Assembly: GCA_015059065.1 (NCBI GenBank)
Contig: SVBE01000003.1
Span: 26,012-90,011, forward strand
Source of the DNA: Erysipelotrichaceae bacterium
Lineage (GTDB): Bacteria; Bacillota_I; Bacilli_A; RFN20; CAG-826
Length of the DNA stretch: 64,000 nucleotides
Direction: 5' to 3'
The position numbers and the translations under genes were made by a program. Below are positions 35,172 through 44,229 of this stretch, piece by piece. The notes under the pieces are model-generated. The model was not told the DNA's origin. It worked only from the letters and a program-made list of their open reading frames with translations, and did not search any database. The number at the start of each line of letters is the position of its first letter. Position 1 is the first letter of the stretch.

Positions 35172-38078
35172 ATGAAAAGAAAAACGTTTTTAATTATCTC
35201 CTCTATTATCGCTTTGTTATTTGGAAGTGCTACTTTTGCTGTCAGCCACTTTTCTGTAGATAAGCAAGTACAAACAGCCTATGCGGCTAACCCCATTTCA
35301 TATATCTATAAAACTTGGGATGGAATCCATGATTCTGTACAAAGTGAAGCAAAAAGCTGTGATGACTATGAAGTAGTGACCTCTACTAAGAAAAATTGGC
35401 TTAATGGTTGGTATGTCGTTAATAATAACGTTTCTATATCAGAACGTATAATCGCTTCTGGAACTATTAATTTAATCATTTGCGATGGAAAAACATTAGC
35501 GGCAAATAAAGGCATACATTTATCTGAAGGTGCGACTTTAAACATTTATACTCAAGCCTTAGGAACGGGTACTATTATTGCTAATGGTATTAAATCTTCT
35601 GCTGGTATTGGAGGTTCTTCTCTAGGTTCTAATAGCGGCGCTGTTAACATTTATGGTGGTTTTATCACCTCTAATGGTGGTGAAAATGGTGCTGGTATTG
35701 GTGGTGGTAACTCTGGAAACGGTGGTACAGTCACCATCTATGGAGGAACGATTAATACGACTGGTGGTCTAGGCGCTAGTGGTATTGGTAATGGTAATTC
35801 TGGTGGCGGTGGTACAGTCACCGTCTATGGAGGCACTGTAAACGCCATTGGAAGCTATCCTGGTAATGGTATTAGTGGAACTTTATTAATTCCTAATAAT
35901 ATGGTTGTTTTGGGAAACTCTACTCAAGCCCCAACTTATAGCGATGATCAACAAACTAATTATGCAACAAATCGTTGGAAATATATGACTATTATGCATG
36001 TGCATATTTGGTCATATGTCGCTAACGGAAATACCATTACTGCCTCATGTTCAAGCGAAGATTGTGTGGAAAATGAAGGATTAACACTTACCGTTTACGC
36101 TAATAATGCTGAATATGATGGAGATGACCACAAAACGGCATCAATCAAATCCGAATATAATACATTAGCCTTTACTAATCCAACTATTTCATATTTTCAA
36201 AACGGTAATCCAGTTGATGAATGTGTTAATGCCGGAACTTATGAAGCAAGAGTCACCGTTGGTGGTGCAACAGCGGTCAAACAATTCGTGATTGAAAAGG
36301 CTTGGCCGATGATAATACAAGCTCCACAAGTATATGACGATGACCATTACCGTTATACTGGCAATTATAAATATTTGATTATACCAGGATCTGCTATAGT
36401 CGAAGGCGGAGCATATTATTTTAGAGTCGGTAAAAACGGGGAATTTTCATCAGATTATCCTCAAGCCAAGGATGTTGGTACCTATACCGTCTATATGAAA
36501 GTTGTTGGCGATGCTAATCATGCTGATGATGATGAAATATATGGTATCACTTTTAACATTATGGAAGCTGATTCGAAAATAACAACTAGTCCAAAAGCCA
36601 TAGGAAACCTAGTCTATAATCAAGAACCTCAGGCACTTATAAATGCAGGCGTTGCTACTGGTGGAACAATTAAATATAGATTTGAAGGTGAAGAATCTTT
36701 TTCTGATGATATTCCAACTGCAACTAACGCTGGCGAATATATTATTGAATATTATGTAGAAGCAGATTATGGCTACACTGATTCAGCCGTGTTTTCTGTC
36801 CGTTCTACCATTGAAAAAGGTGATATAAATCCAGCTCTCAGTCTTTCTAATTGGATATATAATGGTGAACCATCAACCCCAGTACTCACAGGTAATAATG
36901 GAAATGGTGAAGTTATTTATGAATATAAAGAAGTTGAAGCTGATGATAGTTATTATTCCACTGATGTCCCAACTGATGTCGGAACTTATACTATAAGAGC
37001 GACGATAGAAGAAACGGATAACTATTTTGGCGGTAGTGCCACTTGTGATTTTAGTATTACGCAAGCAACTCCAACGGATTATTCTAAACCTCCTTACTTA
37101 ATGGCTTCTTATGGCGATAAATTATCCAGCGTTATTCTTCCAGCTAATTGGACATGGAAATCTCCTGATGATTTAGTCGGTGATGCTGGTAAGAGGGAAC
37201 ATGTTGCCATCTATAATCCAGATGACCCAAATTATAAGGCAATAGAGGTTACATTAACTGTTTCTGTTTCGACTATCGTACCAACTGATTATGATATTCC
37301 GACTAATTTAAAAGGAACTTATGGCCAAACATTAGCGGATATTGATTTACCATCTGGTTGGACTTGGGACAAACCAAAGACGAAGCTGGATAGGGTTGGA
37401 AATAACTATTATGATGCAATTTATACGATTGATGACCCAAATTATCACATCGCAATGGAAGTGTTGACAGTTAAGGTCGAACAAGCTACTCCAACGGGAT
37501 ATGATATCCCAACTGGACTAGAGGCAAATTCAGGAGATAAATTATCCAGCGTTATTCTTCCAACTAATTGGTCATGGAAATCTCCTGATGATTTAGTCGG
37601 TGATGCTGGTAATAGGGAACATGTTGCCATCTATACTCCAGAAGACAAGAATTATAAAGATGTCGAAGTCTCATTAACTGTTTTAGTGAAAGATTCTTCA
37701 ACTCCAACTCCAGATCCAACTCCAGGCCCAACACCAGATTCAAATCCAGATTCAAACTCATACTCAAATCCAGATTCAAGTTCAGAACCAGCACCAGACT
37801 CAAATCCTGATTCAAGCTCATACTCAAATCCTGATTCAAGTTCAGAACCAACACCAGACTCAAATCCAGATTCAAGCTCATACTCAAATCCTGACTCAAA
37901 TCCAAAACCAACCCCGGAACCACCAAGTGATAATAATAACAATTTTCCTGTAGGAGCGATTGTCGGTATCGCTGCTGGTTCTACGGTTATTGCCAGCACT
38001 GGAATATTTGCGTTAATCTGGTTTGGTATTAAGAAGAAGAGCTGGGCAGATTTATTAGCGATATTTAAAAAGAAATAA
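35172..38078 (+). CDS. exported beta-helix surface protein with C-terminal membrane anchor
   Basis: 968 residues. A signal peptide probably ends at AYA-AN (about 37). A Gly-rich right-handed beta-helix follows (about 95-240; repeats such as GGTVTIYGGTINTTGG), then several MBG/Ig-like modules (about 310-650), three ~70-residue repeats starting ATPTDY/VPTDYD/ATPTGY (about 635-840), and a Pro/Asp/Ser/Asn linker encoded by three 60-bp repeats. It ends in a transmembrane helix (PVGAIVGIAAGSTVIASTGIFALIW) and a Lys-rich tail. No LPXTG is present. It is likely an adhesin or glycan-binding protein, which is inference. It forms an operon with the next gene (21 bp gap). Confidence 0.85.
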   Translation: MKRKTFLIISSIIALLFGSATFAVSHFSVDKQVQTAYAANPISYIYKTWDGIHDSVQSEAKSCDDYEVVTSTKKNWLNGWYVVNNNVSISERIIASGTINLIICDGKTLAANKGIHLSEGATLNIYTQALGTGTIIANGIKSSAGIGGSSLGSNSGAVNIYGGFITSNGGENGAGIGGGNSGNGGTVTIYGGTINTTGGLGASGIGNGNSGGGGTVTVYGGTVNAIGSYPGNGISGTLLIPNNMVVLGNSTQAPTYSDDQQTNYATNRWKYMTIMHVHIWSYVANGNTITASCSSEDCVENEGLTLTVYANNAEYDGDDHKTASIKSEYNTLAFTNPTISYFQNGNPVDECVNAGTYEARVTVGGATAVKQFVIEKAWPMIIQAPQVYDDDHYRYTGNYKYLIIPGSAIVEGGAYYFRVGKNGEFSSDYPQAKDVGTYTVYMKVVGDANHADDDEIYGITFNIMEADSKITTSPKAIGNLVYNQEPQALINAGVATGGTIKYRFEGEESFSDDIPTATNAGEYIIEYYVEADYGYTDSAVFSVRSTIEKGDINPALSLSNWIYNGEPSTPVLTGNNGNGEVIYEYKEVEADDSYYSTDVPTDVGTYTIRATIEETDNYFGGSATCDFSITQATPTDYSKPPYLMASYGDKLSSVILPANWTWKSPDDLVGDAGKREHVAIYNPDDPNYKAIEVTLTVSVSTIVPTDYDIPTNLKGTYGQTLADIDLPSGWTWDKPKTKLDRVGNNYYDAIYTIDDPNYHIAMEVLTVKVEQATPTGYDIPTGLEANSGDKLSSVILPTNWSWKSPDDLVGDAGNREHVAIYTPEDKNYKDVEVSLTVLVKDSSTPTPDPTPGPTPDSNPDSNSYSNPDSSSEPAPDSNPDSSSYSNPDSSSEPTPDSNPDSSSYSNPDSNPKPTPEPPSDNNNNFPVGAIVGIAAGSTVIASTGIFALIWFGIKKKSWADLLAIFKKK
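37115..37632 (+). repeat. near-identical coding repeats, 420 bp apart
   Basis: About 98 bp at 37115-37212 recur at 37535-37632 with only a few differences (GATAAATTATCCAGCG...), encoding the KLSSVILPxNWxWKSPDDL module. The module between them is diverged, which suggests recent conversion or duplication. Confidence 0.85.
37740..37919 (+). repeat. 60-bp tandem repeat, three units
   Basis: Units at 37740, 37800 and 37860 encode the PDSNPDSSSYS linker of the surface protein; the third unit is degenerate at its end. Confidence 0.85.
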
Positions 38079-38099
38079 TTAAAAAGAGGAGATTTTATA

Positions 38100-41000
38100 A
38101 TGAAACGTAAAAAAATGAAGAAAAATGCCCCTATTTCGACAGTGATAGTTATGTCGATGATGGTAGGAAGTCTTGTTGGTTGTAGTGGTGGTAAAGACAC
38201 ACCCAAAGAAACTATTGAAGTTGAAGCAGCTGATGTTGCCTTTAACAAAGATGGTAGATATACTACAACAATTAGTGCAAAAGATGTAAAACTCAACGAT
38301 TTAACGACTAATAACTTCGAAGTTTACTATGAGGAATTCTTAAGCGAATACACTGATTTTCAAAAATTGAGAGTTAATTCTAATAGTGAAGATAATTCTA
38401 ATTCCCCTAATGATGATTCGGAAAAAGAGATAGATTACACAAAACTTTTTACCCAAAAAGCTGTTGTTGAAAACGTTACCACTGATGAGAATGGTGATTA
38501 TGCCATCACTTTTATCGATAAAAAAACTTCAGAGTATACAACACGTTATTATCTTTCGCTTAAAGAGGTTAATGCATATGCTTTTGTCAATGTTAATTTT
38601 GCAAATATGTCATTAACAGCTGACTTACAAAGCGTATACTCAGGAAGTTCAAAATTTCGTGTTGCCCTTACTATTGATGGTGGCGAATTTGAAGACGACA
38701 TCAGTGAAGCCGATCTTTACCGAACTAATGCTTTTGAAAAACTTGATCTTGAAATTATTTCCAAATCTAGCCATAATCTCACTCTTAATGTTGAAGGTGA
38801 AATAGAAAGAAATGTAGCTGGTGCATATCAGTGGGGCGTTCTTGGTATAAAAGCTTCTGGGATTAAAAATGGTTATACCGATATTGAAACTAAAATTGAT
38901 ATAATCCTTGACTATGCAGGATTTGATGCCTCATCTCTTCAATATATTGATGGCAAAGTACGTGGCAATCTCAAAATATACGGTGTGGCAGATGTTGATT
39001 CTCTTACTGAAGATAAAATAATTATTGATGGGGCAATTGTTGAAGGTCTTGTTAAGGTCGATGATAATACACTTGAACTCACTATGACTGCTCCAGGTGC
39101 TGAGAGTATTAATGATTTCGTTGATGCTATAAGTGGTAAAACTATGACCCTTGAAAAATATGAAACAACTGTGGAGTTGTCTCAGGCCACTTTCTATCCA
39201 GTTTTTGATAAGATTGAGGAATCTGGTGACAATTTTGAAATCGTTACAAAACTGTATATTTATAGCGGAACAATTTCCGATTCGATCGATACTAATAGTG
39301 TTGTGTTAAGCGGCTTTTTTGCTGATGGTAGCGTTAAATCAATAACGAAAGAGAATGATAATCTTGCAACACTCGTCATATCCACACCTCGAGGTGATAT
39401 GAATGAAGAGAATTATTCATTTGATGGTGGAATCACCTTACTTGCTGGCAACCTTATTAACGCTTGGGGAAGTGAAACAACAAAAGATTATTCATATTCA
39501 AGAAATTATTCTGTTGAGACACTAGGTAAAGCCGTTTCTTTAAATAATGATACTCTCCTCGCTATCCAACAATATACAAGGGGTCTTAATACAACATTTG
39601 GTACCATCTGTTATTATGGCGGTATTATTGGACAGGTGGCAAGTATTGGTAAAACCATTCTTGAAATGACTGGCACTATTCAATCAGATCATGCTCAAGT
39701 GATGGAAAAACTTACTGAAATGAATAAGAAACTTGATAACATACAAACAGGTATCAACGATATTAAAGCCAGCATTTCTAAATTAATTGCAATGGCAAGA
39801 GAAGCCAAGATTCGTGACCTCAAAAAACAAGTTGATGAGTTTGAAACACTTCTTATTGATTTTAATAATGCATTAACTGATGTAAGCGCCATACAACAAC
39901 GCGCAGCATTTGATTTAGCTATGGAAGATGCAGTTGTTAGGGGTCAGCTTGATGAAGTGCCATCATTTGCTGGTTTATCCGCCGCAGAAGTCGCAAAAGA
40001 AAAAGAACGACTTCGTAAAGCTTATATGCCGATAACCACATCTATGTCAGACAGAGAATCTGCCGAATACAATGTGCGCGTCATGAATTATCTCAATCAG
40101 AAGGCTCTTGATATCAATAATCCAGATTATTATTCATATCCTGGTAAAGTTCAAAAATTAGAAGAACTATTTGGACGTATTTGTGGTCTGCTCGATAAAA
40201 AGAATAGTTCAAACCCTATAACCTTATATGATGAATTATGTGCTCACACTTACAATTTTGATTCGCAAACATATGAATTCCGTCTTTCAACAAGGGTAGC
40301 GCTTGAATATCAACTAACCAAAGCTATGTGGGCATTTGCCTTCCATTATAAAGTTTCACACGACGAATCAACTTTATATAACAATAGAACAGTAGAATAT
40401 GGCAAAGCGTTAAATGCTTTCAAATTACTTGAAGTAACAGGCCACCCTGCCAGTGAGATAAAAGGTGAACCTCACTGGGAATTGGTGTCAAATAAAGATA
40501 AGCCTAATAATGTTACTTATATCGGAGGATTGATGACATCGGCCCACAAAGATTCCAATCAAGCAATTAACCGTTTAAAACAATATGGATATACTCCAAT
40601 TTATAAAGATTTAAATGCGGGTTCGGGTGGAAAATATGTTTACCTTGGCTATAAAACGACTACAGATCCTGATGCGGCAATTAAAAATATGCGAGTAGTA
40701 GCGTATGAGAGTGGTAAACAACCAGCGGTACCTTCTGGATATTATGCTGTAGGTACAGGAATTAATGATATGGAAAGTTCGTATGATATGAATAGTGGCA
40801 TCAAAAAACATAAAACAATTATTTCATTATATTACACAACTGATTACGATAAAGGTGATCCGTTTACTTCTATAAGCATTGTTGGGAGAAGAGAGGATTC
40901 TGATTTAGCGTTAACCGAAGACCTCAACAAAGATGTTGGTGGAGAATATTTATATATTCACGCTGATAGGAAACCAGTAGACTATAGACCACCGACCATG

Positions 41001-41435
41001 GATGATTATTTATATGTGGATACAAATCCTGAATATCATCCTTATTGCTATATTCTTGGCCGCAAAGTGGCTTCTTATTGTCCTGCTGGTCCTACAGTAC
41101 CTATTAGTTATGAAAATCACGTGGCTTTTGTTAAGAATATTTATAAACAGCATTTTAGGGATTGGAGCGAAGATGAAAGAAAGGATTTTGCAAGCAGGAT
41201 GCGTTATTCCAACCCTCAGGATGAATTAATTTCCGCAGGTTTTTCATCAACAGGGACTGGTCGTATCGGAGATCGCGGAGACAATATTTATAAAATGACG
41301 TTTGGAGTAGCGTTCACATTCCAGGATGATGGCAGAGGATATAGTTCATGGGTCCTTAACTATAAAGGTGAATTTGTTTGGCAAGGTGGTGTTTATACGA
41401 TTGGGGATTATCATTTCTTTCTTGTTTGTTATTAA
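38100..41435 (+). CDS. large lipoprotein with helical core and MABP-like C-terminal repeats
   Basis: 1111 residues. Lipobox LVGC at about 26-29 followed by Ser-Gly-Gly. An N-terminal beta-rich half (about 40-460) is followed by a region with a hydrophobic stretch (TFGTICYYGGIIGQVASIGKTI, about 500-522) and a long amphipathic helix (QVMEKLTEMNKKLDNIQTGINDI). C-terminally two units carry DLN-x(3-4)-GG-x-Y-x-Y (DLNAGSGGKYVYL about 835; DLNKDVGGEYLYI about 942). That signature resembles the MABP beta-prism of membrane-associated and some toxin proteins. A pore-forming or membrane-binding role is speculative. GAGGAG lies before the ATG; it forms an operon with the preceding surface protein. Confidence 0.82.
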   Translation: MKRKKMKKNAPISTVIVMSMMVGSLVGCSGGKDTPKETIEVEAADVAFNKDGRYTTTISAKDVKLNDLTTNNFEVYYEEFLSEYTDFQKLRVNSNSEDNSNSPNDDSEKEIDYTKLFTQKAVVENVTTDENGDYAITFIDKKTSEYTTRYYLSLKEVNAYAFVNVNFANMSLTADLQSVYSGSSKFRVALTIDGGEFEDDISEADLYRTNAFEKLDLEIISKSSHNLTLNVEGEIERNVAGAYQWGVLGIKASGIKNGYTDIETKIDIILDYAGFDASSLQYIDGKVRGNLKIYGVADVDSLTEDKIIIDGAIVEGLVKVDDNTLELTMTAPGAESINDFVDAISGKTMTLEKYETTVELSQATFYPVFDKIEESGDNFEIVTKLYIYSGTISDSIDTNSVVLSGFFADGSVKSITKENDNLATLVISTPRGDMNEENYSFDGGITLLAGNLINAWGSETTKDYSYSRNYSVETLGKAVSLNNDTLLAIQQYTRGLNTTFGTICYYGGIIGQVASIGKTILEMTGTIQSDHAQVMEKLTEMNKKLDNIQTGINDIKASISKLIAMAREAKIRDLKKQVDEFETLLIDFNNALTDVSAIQQRAAFDLAMEDAVVRGQLDEVPSFAGLSAAEVAKEKERLRKAYMPITTSMSDRESAEYNVRVMNYLNQKALDINNPDYYSYPGKVQKLEELFGRICGLLDKKNSSNPITLYDELCAHTYNFDSQTYEFRLSTRVALEYQLTKAMWAFAFHYKVSHDESTLYNNRTVEYGKALNAFKLLEVTGHPASEIKGEPHWELVSNKDKPNNVTYIGGLMTSAHKDSNQAINRLKQYGYTPIYKDLNAGSGGKYVYLGYKTTTDPDAAIKNMRVVAYESGKQPAVPSGYYAVGTGINDMESSYDMNSGIKKHKTIISLYYTTDYDKGDPFTSISIVGRREDSDLALTEDLNKDVGGEYLYIHADRKPVDYRPPTMDDYLYVDTNPEYHPYCYILGRKVASYCPAGPTVPISYENHVAFVKNIYKQHFRDWSEDERKDFASRMRYSNPQDELISAGFSSTGTGRIGDRGDNIYKMTFGVAFTFQDDGRGYSSWVLNYKGEFVWQGGVYTIGDYHFFLVCY

Positions 41436-41489
41436 AGAAAAGTATAATGTTCCCGCTTTGATATAGTTTGCGAAAAAGGCATTATTAAA

Positions 41490-43484
41490 ATGAAAAAAAG
41501 GCACCTACTTCTTAACATCTTACAATTATCTATAATGATGAATGTTTTTGTGGCGTGCTCAGATAATATAAGCTCATCACAAAGCGAAAGCGTTATAAGT
41601 AGTAGCAACTCTAATACCCCTAATACTTCCTCCAGTCAAGAAACTTCACCTAATGTCATTAAAAAAGGCAGTAAGACGCTTTTCATTTATATGTGCGGTT
41701 CTAATTTAGAGAGCAAACAAGGATCGGCAAGCAAAAACATTGATGAATTATTATCTGCTGAAGTGGATGATAATACCCAAATTGTGATCCAAACCGGGGG
41801 TTCCAAACTTTGGAAAAAACACGGCATTTCTGCGACTAATTCTGAACGTTATATTGTGAAAAATGGTCATTTAGAATTAATATCTTCTTCTTTGGATAAG
41901 AATATGGGTTCTTCTGACACATTTAAAGATTTCCTTGTTTGGGGTGAATCAAATTACCTTTCAGAAACCAATATGCTTATTTTATGGGATCATGGTGGAG
42001 GAAGCGCGAAAGGCGTTTGCTTTGATGAAAACTATAATTTTGATTCCTTGACTCTCTCAGAAATAAAAACAGCTTTTAAAGATGCGAATCTATATCGTAA
42101 TTTCGATATAATTGGCTTTGATGCTTGCTTAATGGCGGGTATAGAAACTGCATATTATATAAAAGAATTCGCGAAATATATGGTCGCTTCTGAAGAAATA
42201 GTTCCTTCAGGTGGTTGGGATTATAAAGCGCTTGTTGAATCCTTATCACAAAAAGGCGACTTAATTGAAATAGGCGAAGACATCTGTGAATCTTTTATGA
42301 GTAAATGTAGTAAAAATGGTGATGTTAATACTTCAACTCTATCTCTTATCGACCTCACTAAATTAGATTCAATTATGGAGCACTTCGATGATCTTGGAAA
42401 AGATTTATTAACATATGTCGGGGAGCAGAATGCCTTTTCAAGGGCAATTGCGGCAACTAAGAGATGTGAAAAATTTGGATATGATAATGTCTTTATGGGC
42501 AGTACTAACATGGTCGACTACCTCGATTTTGCGCTTGAGGTTTATATCAACGATTTTGAAAAGTTTTTCGAAGTGTTTGATGTCATTGATGAAGCGGTTA
42601 TTTGTTGTCTTTCCGGTAATCGTGAAAATGGTGGATTATCATTTTATTATCCTATTGATCTTGATGAAGAAGAGATAAATAATTATTTAGCCCTTGAAGT
42701 ATCAGAAAATTATAATAATTTTCTTTCTACTTATTATCTCGACGTGCCACAAAAAACAATATCATTTTCAAATAAAGGATCTATTACTGATGACGGCGCT
42801 TTTAAAATATCTTTAACACCAGAAAGCAAAAAATATTTATCGACGATGACTTATAAAATAATCGAAAAAGATAATAGTGGAATAGAACACGTATTATATT
42901 CCGATTATGAAATGAACAGCGATTGGGATGATTTAACTTTTGAATCTATTTTTAAAGGGACGAGACGTCTATATAACGGACATCCGCTTAATTACACCCC
43001 ATTTTATATATCCGAAAATAAAGTTGAATATCTCGCGCCTATTATCATAAGTGGTAAAAAAGGTAATATGCGTTATAACTATTATCCTGAAGCCAGTGCT
43101 GATAAAAGGTTTGATGTGCCACGAAGCAAAGCTTCATCGCGAGAAATTCTTCTTCCAAACGATCCAACTAACCCATGGGACGGTGAAGCAGTTCAGCTAG
43201 GGGAAAGCCTAAAAAAAGTAAGCGATACTTGGCAAGTAGAATATGGCGAAGAATTTATTCTTCCGGAACTTCTTTTTGAAGATTGGTATAAAGAAATTAC
43301 AGAAATACCTTTAAGTGGAAATACTTATTATTATGTTTTTGTTGCCACAGATATTTTTGGTAATGAGTTTTATTCAAATATGGCAACGTTAACTATGGAT
43401 TATACTTATGAACAATTGATCAATAATCCGTTACCAGATGGTGTTAACGCCGCAAGAGTGACTGATATAACTACTTATCAATAA
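41490..43484 (+). CDS. clostripain-family (C11) cysteine protease lipoprotein
   Basis: 664 residues. Lipobox VACS (Cys about 23) and a Ser/Asn/Thr linker precede the C11 caspase-like fold, which starts at TLFIYMCGSNLESKQG. The catalytic His is in MLILWDHGGGSAKGV (about 166) and the Cys in IIGFDACLMAGIETAYY (about 212). The C-terminal ~250 residues are beta-rich. It cleaves proteins, typically after Arg/Lys in this family. It is anchored outside the cell as a lipoprotein. It probably has its own promoter (TATAAT near 41450). Confidence 0.9.
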   Translation: MKKRHLLLNILQLSIMMNVFVACSDNISSSQSESVISSSNSNTPNTSSSQETSPNVIKKGSKTLFIYMCGSNLESKQGSASKNIDELLSAEVDDNTQIVIQTGGSKLWKKHGISATNSERYIVKNGHLELISSSLDKNMGSSDTFKDFLVWGESNYLSETNMLILWDHGGGSAKGVCFDENYNFDSLTLSEIKTAFKDANLYRNFDIIGFDACLMAGIETAYYIKEFAKYMVASEEIVPSGGWDYKALVESLSQKGDLIEIGEDICESFMSKCSKNGDVNTSTLSLIDLTKLDSIMEHFDDLGKDLLTYVGEQNAFSRAIAATKRCEKFGYDNVFMGSTNMVDYLDFALEVYINDFEKFFEVFDVIDEAVICCLSGNRENGGLSFYYPIDLDEEEINNYLALEVSENYNNFLSTYYLDVPQKTISFSNKGSITDDGAFKISLTPESKKYLSTMTYKIIEKDNSGIEHVLYSDYEMNSDWDDLTFESIFKGTRRLYNGHPLNYTPFYISENKVEYLAPIIISGKKGNMRYNYYPEASADKRFDVPRSKASSREILLPNDPTNPWDGEAVQLGESLKKVSDTWQVEYGEEFILPELLFEDWYKEITEIPLSGNTYYYVFVATDIFGNEFYSNMATLTMDYTYEQLINNPLPDGVNAARVTDITTYQ

Positions 43485-43681
43485 TAACATAATATAATGA
43501 GGCATTTTTAGTTTGCCTAAAGCTATTTCGGAAATAGATGAAATTGTTTTTTTTGGCATAAGTGCACCTCTATGATACCGGCAAGCAAAGTTTCGTGTCC
43601 CGTTTTTGTAAGAATTATTCAAAAGCGATAAAAAGAGCTAGAAGTAGCATAAATTACAAGTTTTTTAGCATTAAACATCTA

Positions 43682-43687
43682 TATAAT
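43682..43687 (+). promoter_or_regulatory. -10 element upstream of RNA copy 2
   Basis: TATAAT in the 745-bp gap after the protease gene; no good -35. A transcript from here would cross the paired hairpins at 43738-43777, the degenerate tRNA end and RNA copy 2, and stop at 44037. Confidence 0.4.
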
Positions 43688-43737
43688 AGGGTTTAGACAT
43701 CATTTCACAGATGTTGTTGAAAACGGAATTGAAGCCA

Positions 43738-43777
43738 GTCCCAAATAAAAACGGGACATACAAGTATCCCTGTCCCG
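43738..43777 (+). other. mutually exclusive hairpins
   Basis: GTCCC (43738-43742) can pair with GGGAC (43753-43757), but CGGGAC (43752-43757) can instead pair with GTCCCG (43772-43777), with ATAC/GTAT stacking inside. The two folds compete for the same strand. The gap from 43485 to 43680 shows no gene. Confidence 0.45.
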
Positions 43778-43785
43778 AAAATATA

Positions 43786-43825
43786 AGAGGTAGCGAGTTA
43801 TTATCGTAACGCTTCAGGTCCACCA
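43786..43825 (+). pseudogene. degenerate tRNA-Ala 3' half
   Basis: AGAGGTAGcGAGTT and TTCAGgTCCACCA match the variable loop, T-arm start, acceptor 3' strand and CCA of tRNA-Ala(CGC). The T-loop is replaced by unrelated bases and the 5' half is missing. Confidence 0.7.
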
Positions 43826-43828
43826 TAA
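43813..43828 (+). repeat. tRNA 3'-end direct repeat, copy 2
   Basis: TTCAGGTCCACCATAA, one mismatch to copy 1 at 34825. Confidence 0.6.
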
Positions 43829-43831
43829 TTG

Positions 43832-44037
43832 CCCGCTACCTTACTTGTAAGGTTACTATAGAAAAGAGGCAATTCTACGGGAAATGCTTCAAGCACAGAA
43901 GGGTGATAGTCCATCCTTGGTAAGTATAAGCCTCCACATCGTTACTTATACGACAGCAAAGAGTCATAGAGACTATTCGTAAACTTATTGGAGTAAGTGG
44001 CTCGATGCGACCGTCTTCCGTTTAGGAAGATTTTTTA
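43832..44037 (+). ncRNA. structured 206-nt RNA, copy 2
   Basis: Same length as copy 1 and identical except at four positions: one in the first hairpin loop, one in the following linker, one C-to-T in the AAGGGTG hairpin (G-C becomes G-U) and one A-to-G in the terminator stem (becomes G-U). The flanks are unrelated apart from the tRNA 3' remnant 6 bp upstream. Structure conservation with free flanks argues for function or a recent duplication. Confidence 0.7.
44013..44037 (+). terminator. terminator of RNA copy 2
   Basis: GTCTTCC, loop GTTTA, GGAAGAT, T-run (44030-44036). Confidence 0.85.
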
Positions 44038-44048
44038 TTGCTTTCTAA

Positions 44049-44073
44049 TTCAGATCCACCATAATTACCCGCT
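44049..44073 (+). repeat. tRNA 3'-end direct repeat, copy 3, with RNA 5' stub
   Basis: TTCAGATCCACCATAA followed by TTACCCGCT, i.e. the tRNA end plus the first bases of the 206-nt RNA, then unrelated sequence. It marks the right edge of the duplicated region. Confidence 0.65.
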
Positions 44074-44131
44074 GCTGTTGTAGTCCAAAGTCACTTATCC
44101 GAAGTTGGACAAAACGACGCATCCATAGACA

Positions 44132-44153
44132 GCCATCCGAAAGGGCGGTTTTC
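44132..44153 (+). terminator. possible terminator
   Basis: GCCATCC GAAA GGGCGGT followed by TTT; a short GAAA-capped stem with G-U pairs, 77 bp before the next gene. Confidence 0.4.
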
Positions 44154-44229
44154 TTGTCTCGAACTCTCGACATCCTCGTGAGGTCTTTTTCATTGTTCGG
44201 AACATTGTATAATTATTATTGAAAGCAAA

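Noticed and set aside
37740..37919. CRISPR-like regular repeats
   Set aside because: 60-bp in-frame units without spacers; a coding linker repeat.
37652..38296. Minus-strand 214-codon frame across the end of the 35172 gene
   Set aside because: Its C-terminal half is the mirror of the repeat linker, and it spans the junction of two well-supported plus-strand genes.
43431..43622. Small minus-strand frame after the protease gene
   Set aside because: No ribosome site, no recognisable features, overlaps the protease end.
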